Positions 56,613 through 64,000 of a DNA stretch of 64,000 nt are shown here, piece by piece. Made by a program: the position numbers and the translations under genes. The notes under the pieces were generated by a model. It was not told where the DNA came from. It made no database searches and worked only from the letters and a program-made list of their open reading frames with translations. Source of the DNA: Chenopodium formosanum. Lineage: Eukaryota > Streptophyta > Magnoliopsida > Caryophyllales > Amaranthaceae. The stretch spans positions 1,116,001 through 1,180,000 of the forward strand of contig CM044880.1 of NCBI GenBank assembly GCA_024500155.1, written 5' to 3'. Each line of letters opens with the position of its first letter. Within the stretch, counting starts at the first letter, position 1.

Positions 56613-59600
56613 ATGGTGATGGAAGATAACGAGAGTAGTTGCAATAGTAGCAGGGCGGCAGCAACGGCGGCGGCGGAAACGACGTCGTCGGCGTCTGCTA
56701 CGGCGGCGCAAAATTCTAGGCAGCAACGCCAGAAACTCGAGGTTTACAATGAGGTTCTTCGAAGGTTGAAGGAATCGAACAATCCAGAATCTTCTCCTCC
56801 TTCTTTCGACGACGAACTTTGGGCTCACTTTCATCGTCTTCCTGCTAGGTTTGTGATTATAATTTTGAATTATTATTTTTTCTATTTTTTTGGTTAATTC
56901 TCTGTGATTTTTGAGGAATTTTTATTGATTTTGATTTTTGGTGGAAAAATGTAGATATGCGTTGGATGTAAATGTTGAGAGAGCAGAAGATGTTTTACTG
57001 CACAAAAAATTATTGCATCTTGCTCATGATCCAGCGAATAGACCTGCATTTGACGTGCGATTAGTTCAGGTTACCAATTTTTTTATATTTTAATTATGTT
57101 TATTATAGAGTAATTTCATGTTTTAATGTTTGCATAATTCCACAATTTTTTTTTTGGTAATTTTATTGATTTTAATGGTGCTGTAATGTACTGTGTGAAT
57201 TTTGATTATCATATGAATGGAATTTGAAATTTTAGGTATCCTATTTTGTGAAGATGTTTATGGAATCCGGATTACTTTAGGTTGATGTTAGTTGTAGGTG
57301 TTAGAGAAATTTGTAGTTGAATTTAGAGATGATCAGCATTATCGTGTATGTTTTCCTTGACGACTGTTTCAGTGAGTTTATTATTGTAAGTTTGAGGATC
57401 TTTCACGGTTTTATGTATATTTTATTATCAAGTGGATGGTGGTGTTGTTAAAGAATTAAGATCCGATTTCGTGTGCTTTTTATGCATGATTGGTTTTTTG
57501 TTGTTTTGTAATACGAATGTAAGCATTGATGAATTGCATCATAGGCATTTTGCATTGATGAATTGCATCATAGGCATTTTAGTTTCAAATTTCAGAATCT
57601 CGAATGAATTATGTTCACTGATTTGTACAAACCATGGTTATTCAATTTGATGAGTCTGTTATTCCTTGGTAATTTGCATGCATTGATGGATTATGCTCTG
57701 AATAGGTTGCTACCACTTCTGATGGGAATGCAGAAGATAATGATCAAGAATCTTCTCCTTCAATTCGAAAAAGGTGTGTATTTCTATGTTTTTATTGAGT
57801 AAGGCCTTCCATTATGTCAATCTTGCTCATTGCGTTGCTGATGTAACTTCCACTCCTTTTTAAAATTTTGTTTGTAGTCATCCACCACCTGCATTTGGCT
57901 CTTCACCTAATCTCGAGGCCCTTGCACTTGAAGGACACAAACCACATGATGACGAGGAAGACGATGATGATGAAAATGCTACTTCAAAGCTGTTTCGGTA
58001 AATGCTAGACGTAATTTCATCTCATTGTGTACACTTTTGTGAATATATATTCCATGTCTAGGGAATTATCCTTTGGAGATCCTCTGGGGAGATTTCTTCT
58101 CTCAAGTTTCTCTCTCTTTTGTGTAGATACTGCTTGACTTTAAACTATGTTCTCTGGGAGGCACTTCTAGTTATAGAGCAATGTTATCGAAATGAATTTT
58201 CAGGCAGAGTATCATTGAAAGGTTGATCTTATCTGCAAAATGGCTCTATCCAGACTACTCTAATATGACACTTGCTCAAAGGAGGAGATGTCAACTGTAT
58301 ATGATCAAGAAAATCTTGATAGACTAAAAGGATTCTGCTATTAAGATGAGTAGACGACTCTTTGTTCTGGCACTCATACCGGGACCCTTCTTTTTTCCAT
58401 TAATATGTAGGGCTTGAAAAGCTATTGCTGGATGGTATTAATCCAGTTTGTAAGGATGTTATAATGCCATCCTCCTCACCCATTTGATATCTAATTGTGT
58501 GTAGTAGAGTTCATGTATTGCATAATGGCTCCTTTTCACTTATATTTGTGGTTGCTGTTCCTTGTGCATTCCTTTTCATATTGTACGTTACTTACAACTC
58601 AAGTTGATGTCTTTGCAGGCCCATGCACGAGATAACCTTTTCCACAGATGACAAACCAAAACTTCTTAGTCAGGTTGGTGTTTCACGTGTTTAATTGCAC
58701 TGGCATAAGATTATTGAGTTACACAATGAGCGTTATCATAGAACTAATATTATATTATCCATTAAAACATATGGTGTTGTTAGATAATTTCTTTTGTTTG
58801 CTTTGTGATCTCAATAACTGTGTGATTATTTCCTTATAGGCTTATACTATGGAATATGTTTCTCAAAATTTATGTTTGTCTGTTATTTGGTGTTCTAATC
58901 ATTGCAGTTAACATCCCTACTGGCCGATGTTGGGTTGAATATTCAGGAAGCACATGCCTTTTCTACCACAGATGGTTACTCTTTAGATGTTTTTGTTGTT
59001 GATGGTTGGCCGTATGAGGTACTTTCATCTATATCTTTATATTCATACAATTAAGCTGGCCTTGATTATGGACATTTTAGTCATCTCTGTTTATCACTTT
59101 TTGAATAGGGGATGGGGACTGGGGAGGGATTTATTGTGTTGTTTTGTATGTGAATCCTTGATTAGTGTTCTTGTTAAATTGTTATATGGACAATAGTTGT
59201 GACTTTATGTGTGAAATTCATGGTGAGATTCTTATTCTAAAACTTATCTTTTTAATAATCATTGTTATATCTTGTTTGAAAAAGATAACTTCAATGTGAA
59301 ATGTGTGATATAAAGTGAGATCCTCCACTAACAATGTTTGTATCATTTTACATGTGTCTATGTGAAATTGTGAATGACATAAAATGAGATTCTTGGAGGA
59401 TGTAATGTGATGGATGCAACATGCAATGTAATAGGAACGTTTTTTATAGATCAGTATAGATATATTCAGTTTGCTATCTTAAAAGCTTATTGTCAATTCA
59501 AAAAATAAAAGCTCTTAAAAGTGATTGATATTTCATTATGGTTCTTCAATAAAATAGTCACTGTAGGCTTTCAAAATTAGTAAAGAGAAAGGAAGGGAAG

Positions 59601-62449
59601 AGAAGGGAAAAGAAAGGAAAAGAATGGAAAGGAAGGTGTTTTTATCTGCCAATATTTGGTTAATCACACTAATCTTGTGGCATGTCCGCTCTCCATTTAA
59701 GCTACTCTAATCTTGTGGGCCATGTCTTGATCAATGTCACCATATTTCTTCATCGACCTAAGATTTTTAAAACATTTACTCATGGTCAAGCCCTTTCCAT
59801 CCAAACTCACCACATCATCGCTTGTTCCCCTCTGAGTACCAAACCGGCATAGCAAATATTTGGTCTTACTCCGACTTAGATTGAACCCTCTAGACTCTTA
59901 CCTTTGTCTCCATTGCTCCAATTTGGCATTAACCCCATCTTTAGTTTCATCCACTAAAACAATATCTTCCGCAAACAACATACACCACGGAACCTCATCT
60001 TGAATTGGTTAGGTTACTTTATCCAGAACCGTTGCAAAAAGAAAGAGGTTTAATGTAGACCAAATTGTAATAGGAAAATCTTTTGTCAACCCTCCACATG
60101 TCCTCTAACATTAATATTCTATCACTGAATGTTACCAATGTGGCAATGTTGTGCTCTAACATTCTGTAATAGTTATAAATTATGCAGTGTTAGGCCTGTT
60201 TATTTTGCTCCATTGTATTATAATTTTGTTACCATTACTTTTAAACCTTTTGATTAATGATACTATTACTCTTAATGAATACCTCATGGTATTCTAGAAT
60301 ACATGGGCTGCTTTTTTCATCACTCATTTTTCTTTGTGTACCTTGACCCAAGCTGAACTGCGTTATCTTTTGGAATGTGTTATATGAAATGCTCTTCCAA
60401 TAAAATTTGACATTGACATCTTCGTATTCGATTTTTTAGGAGACACTGAGGCTCAGGTCTGCTTTGGAAAAAGAACTTAAAAGAATTGAGGTAATTGTAT
60501 TGCTTTTATATTTCTTTATATCTTGTTTAGTCTAGCTGTTGATCACTTGACAAGGTGACATGCTTCATGTCTATACTACTCTTCTTCGTGCTATCAATGA
60601 CTATTTTGGAACCTTGGAATTCTTGACATCTGTGTATGTCAAAATTGTTGACCTTTGTATATGTCAAATTTCTCACCCAATAACCACCAATTCCACCAGT
60701 CTACCACCCAATTTTGGTTATTTTCTAGTTTCTAAATCTGTTTGTCAAATTGTAGTTCTGATTTTCTTCTCAGTTTAGAAGAACTTAGCTCTCAGACTTG
60801 TATTTTTATCATCTGAAAAAGGGGTTGTCTAATGTTTGTGGAAAACGACTCTTTTTTGTTTTGTTGTTCTTAGTTTAACAACAGGGTGTTTTTTGGCTTC
60901 GCAGAATTCATCTTGGCGCAGTCAACAATCATCATCTCCTATGGATGAGCAAGATCAATCCCCAAATGAAGCTAGTGAAGATCATGTGGTGATACCAAAT
61001 GATTACGTGGCTATACCAAATGATGGAACTGATGTTTGGGAAATTGATCCTAGACTTTTGAAATTTGAGAATAAAGTTGCTGCTGGATCATATGGTGATT
61101 TGTAAGTTAGAATTTTTTGTTGGTTGTAATAATTCATTTTGTGCTTTGTCTATTATAGTTGCTTACTTGTTATTTATTTGTATAGGTATAAAGGTACTTA
61201 CTGCAGTCAGGATGTTGCAATTAAGGTTTTAAAGCCTGAGCGTCTTAATACAGATTTGCAGAAAGAGTTTGGTCAGGAAGTGTATATCATGAGGTGATTT
61301 TTAGCTCTTAAGTTCCTGCGTATTTGGGATTGTGCTTCTGACTTGTTTTCCCTTTTAATGTACGTCATTTTCTAAAGACTTGTATAATCTCATTTTCTGC
61401 TTATAATGATGACGGTTTGTTGAGTTCTTTTAGTTGATTTTGCTGATTGCTGGAGTACTGATATCTTGTTTGTAATCTGTTAAGAACAGTAGTGGTCTGA
61501 GCCTATGGTGCCTTGGATAGTTGAACTTAGTATTGGTTCTTGACTTGGCTCTGGTTAAAGATGTTTTCTGTTATATATGCATGTTCTGTTGATGAAATGA
61601 AGTGTTTGATTTTGGCTATCTTCCTAGGTTTCCTTCTCACTGTTTTTGAGCAGAATTTTGTTTCATGTTGCAGGAAAGTTCGCCATAAAAATGTTGTTCA
61701 GTTTATTGGTGCTTGTACAAAACCTCCAAGTTTGTGCATTGTCACAGGTAACATGTGAACATATCTTGAGCTTTACTCTGTAATCTTAAATCTGGGATTT
61801 TGTACTGTAGAAGCTTTTTAGTTCCCGTATAGAAAGTTGTACATATTTAGAATTGTAAAAAGAGGGTTAAAAATTATCGGTAGAGTTTGTAGCAGATCAC
61901 TTGGTCTGCCTGATAAACTATCATAATGATATTAAATGTGGCTTATGGCTATGTATCATTGTATTGTACTTTCTCCGTCCCATAATATAGTTCCTGTTTT
62001 CCTATTCTGGAGAACCAAAATGTTGTTCCTGTTTTCATTTTTGGATAGTATGTAAAGACCATTATACCCTCATTTTTGTTATTTTATTCATTATACTTCA
62101 TACATTACCCTTGAATTTTGCACATGACTGGTACTTTTTTCCACTTTCTCTCTCTAACTTTTGACTATAGTTGTACTTTTCACTTTTATTAATGTACTTC
62201 ATCCACTTTTCTTATGGTTCATTTATTTGTGTCAAGGCTTGAATATATTCTTTTTCCTTGGTTTTATGCTCAGAATTTATGTCGGGTGGAAGTGTTTATG
62301 ACTATTTGCACAAGCATAAGGGAACATTCAAGCTTCCATCTCTGCTGAAAGTAGCAATTGATGTTTCCAAAGGAATGAACTATTTGCATCAGAATCATAT
62401 CATCCACAGGGATTTGAAGGCTGCCAATCTTTTAATGGATGAAAATGAG
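56613..62449 (+). CDS. STY46: ACT-domain protein kinase of the STY46/STY8/STY17 family, incomplete at window end
   Basis: Eleven exons visible: 56613-56848, 56955-57069, 57706-57773, 57878-57997, 58619-58673, 58908-59018, 60440-60490, 60905-61101, 61186-61293, 61674-61747, 62274-62449. They total 1,311 nt, 437 codons, in one frame; later exons lie beyond 64000. A Ser/Ala-rich start is followed by KLEVYNEVLRRLKESNNPES and an acidic stretch DDEEDDDDEN. An ACT domain spans about 180-252 (EITFSTDDKPKLLSQLTSLL). The kinase domain begins WEIDPRLLKFENKVAAGSYG (296), with the ATP-binding Lys in DVAIK (331) and the catalytic loop HRDLKAAN (423-430). Arabidopsis members phosphorylate transit peptides of chloroplast preproteins in the cytosol. 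The activation loop (DFG) is not in the window. Confidence 0.92.
57523..57580 (+). repeat. perfect 29-bp tandem duplication in intron 2 of the kinase gene
   Basis: GCATTGATGAATTGCATCAT + AGGCATTTT occurs twice back to back (57523-57551, 57552-57580) without mismatch. The unit itself holds the inverted pair GATGAATTGCATC. Confidence 0.85.
59582..59636 (+). repeat. GGAAA-rich purine tract
   Basis: Polypurine stretch of GGAAAAGA/GGAAGGGA units next to the LINE fragment in intron 6 of the kinase gene. Confidence 0.6.
59669..60050 (-). pseudogene. LINE (non-LTR) reverse-transcriptase fragment, antisense in a kinase intron
   Basis: On the minus strand a single frame reads LFATVLDKV, then DEVPWCMLFAEDIVLVDETK, LEQWRQR, ESRGFNLSRSKTKYLL, VVSLDGKGLT, CFKNLRSM and MAHKIRVA: the C-terminal palm and thumb region of plant LINE reverse transcriptase. 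Three stops break it (after DKVT, WRQR and IRVA), and the active-site FADD is FAED. Both ends are truncated, so it is a dead 5'/3' fragment. Confidence 0.75.
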
Positions 62450-64000
62450 GTATTTACTTTTTTTTTTTAATATTTTTTTTTATTAAGTACAAATGTTTAC
62501 AGTTATATTATTAGTAATGATCCTTTGATGTGTACTTATTACGGCTAGCAAATGTTAGTATTGAATTTCTTTGATCCTGTAACTTAGGATTTTAGTAGTT
62601 CCTGCATCTATATTAATTATTCCAGTTCTATTTTGTACTTTAACACACCCCCAACTGAATTTTTTTTCTGTTGCTTTAATACTAGTTTGAAGTTGATAGT
62701 AGCTATCTGCTAATAGGAGTGTATTTTGTGCCAAGACTGCCAACTACACTGGACTTTACTGTTTGTAACTCTATAATAAGCTTAATTTGACTTTTTTTTT
62801 TCCCTTTGATTAACTTAATTCTGAACTTGCTAGTCCCTCCTGGAACTATGAAATTACGATTGCATATGTGATTATATTATGCACGACATAACAAGTACCC
62901 ATTATTTTATCAGCTGATTTTTTCTGAGTTAGCATCAGTTTTTGAGTGTTTTACACTTCTACCTAACCAGAAATGCAGTTCCCCATTAAAAGTGCATGAA
63001 ATTTAAGGACGACTAGCTGTGTTCTTACTTAAGATTCAAGATCTGAATATTTTCACTTGTAGAAAGCATGCTTTTTCAAAAAATGGCATAAAATAAAAGA
63101 AAAGAGTGTTGGTCTGCTCTGAGTTGAAATTTTTACAGCAGAATATTACGCTCTAAGCTTTTTTCTTAAATATGCTGGATTGAAATTTTGATGGAGTGTT
63201 TGTTTTGGCTGTTTGGATCCCTGTGATAGCCGTTGACTGTTTCTGTGTAGCGGTGGTTCTAGCAGTTTTCTTGGTGCGAGTTGTGATGTGCATGCAATTC
63301 TCATTTTTGCTGCTATGTTTTGAATTGCAAACTCTGCTCTGGAATTATATTGCTTGTGAGTTATTTGTTCCTCCACCACGGAATTACCACTTTTAAAACT
63401 GCATGACCATGACTCACGTTGCACTTGCTTCGTTGTCCACCTTAAATAGGAAAATTCTAAGAATAATGGCTTTTTTTTACTACTACTTTTGCTAGGTGTG
63501 GCGTCTGGCATACGTTTTTCTAGTGAGTGAATGCTAGATTGCCCGACAATTACAAGTGCTGCTTGTGGAGGATACCTTGGATGTGCATAGAGTAAAAGAT
63601 ACTGACTTTGGAGCGCTATGTATACTTAGCTTTGGTTCATGATAAGGGCCATTAGTGATCGTTTCATGTAGCCAGAAGGTGCTATGTCTTTAAGTATATG
63701 CATCTGCAAAGTAATTACAAGTTTAATGAATCTAAGCAGATAATAATATTGTGGAGTAATATGGTCCTGAACCTTAACCCAACCCTATTTTGGTTTGTGG
63801 GAGAGGGTAGAATGAATGATGACATTTTATTTTTGTCATGCTAGTATTGTGGTAGATTCTTGCAGAGAGTATTATTTAATTTAATTTTTTTTTTTTTAAT
63901 AGCTTTTAATACATGATACCTATATGTGAGTTGTGAGGTTGTAACTACTAACTAGACCTGGTTCAAATGTGATACGAAGTATACTTTTGAGCCCTATAGT
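62450..64000 (+). other. intron of the kinase gene running out of the window
   Basis: Begins with the donor GTATTT at 62450. No sequence for the DFG/activation-loop exon was recognised up to 64000. The minus-strand open frame at 63146-63511 shows no recognisable domain. Confidence 0.6.

Noticed and set aside
60836..60904. Upstream ATG and hydrophobic leader joined to kinase exon 8
   Set aside because: It is the intron tail (pyrimidine tract and CAG acceptor at 60902-60904) read in frame, not a start.
61969..62040. Stowaway MITE in kinase intron 10 (ACTTTCTCCGTCCCATAATA)
   Set aside because: Only one end is seen; no inverted partner was found, so it is not listed as an element. The same holds for about 27085 (CTTTCTCCGTTC).
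63146..63511. 121-codon minus-strand frame near the window end
   Set aside because: Lies within the kinase intron, no domain, Lys/Ser/Gln-rich chance frame.
1..64000. CRISPR arrays, bacterial operons, riboswitches, replication origins
   Set aside because: The window is plant nuclear DNA with introns and snRNA genes; nothing of this kind is seen.

Overview
The window is nuclear DNA of a eudicot plant. Genes are split by AT-rich GT-AG introns, the proteins are plant-specific (MINIYO/RPAP1, plastid GGPP-synthase small subunit, ACT-domain STY kinase), the snRNA genes carry the plant upstream sequence element, and the spacers are full of plant MITEs and retroelements. I suspect Amaranthaceae/Caryophyllales (spinach, beet or quinoa type) from the many TACGGAGTA relics in the spacers, but that is only an impression.

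Layout. 1-4861: C-terminal two thirds of a MINIYO (IYO) gene. 5630-10452: a very young Ty1/copia element (identical 189-bp LTRs, TSD TCTAC) whose polyprotein frame nevertheless has three stops. 11740-13110: a two-exon plant O-methyltransferase. 13526-21447: a cluster of small-RNA genes: U4, U5, tRNA-Ser(AGA), a second U4, a tRNA-Ser relic, a second U5, U6 (minus) and U1 (minus), plus a possible U2 3' fragment. 22415-25983: plastid GGPP synthase small subunit (SSU-II/GGR type). 27851-29685: secreted alpha-amylase (AMY1 type). 31251-35462: F-box/LRR protein of the FBL10 type. 35890-36974: a TIR element. 37738-38387: a decayed cupredoxin-like gene. 38390-56600: an 18-kb gene-poor spacer of nested MITEs, SINE-like copies, foldback repeats and a roughly 5-kb Mutator-like element. 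56613-beyond 64000: 5' two thirds of an ACT-domain protein kinase of the STY46/STY8/STY17 family, with an antisense LINE fragment in one intron.

How the parts relate. The most striking feature is that genes for U1, U4, U5 and U6, including every RNA of the U4/U6.U5 tri-snRNP, lie within about 8 kb, each with its own USE+TATA promoter. USE-TATA spacing is Pol II-like (about 30-32 bp) for U1, U4 and U5 and Pol III-like (about 25 bp) for U6. The order MINIYO - GGPPS small subunit - STY46-like kinase matches the Arabidopsis order At4g38440 - At4g38460 - At4g38470 as I recall it, so the snRNA cluster, OMT, amylase, FBL10 and transposons would be lineage-specific content of an old syntenic block.
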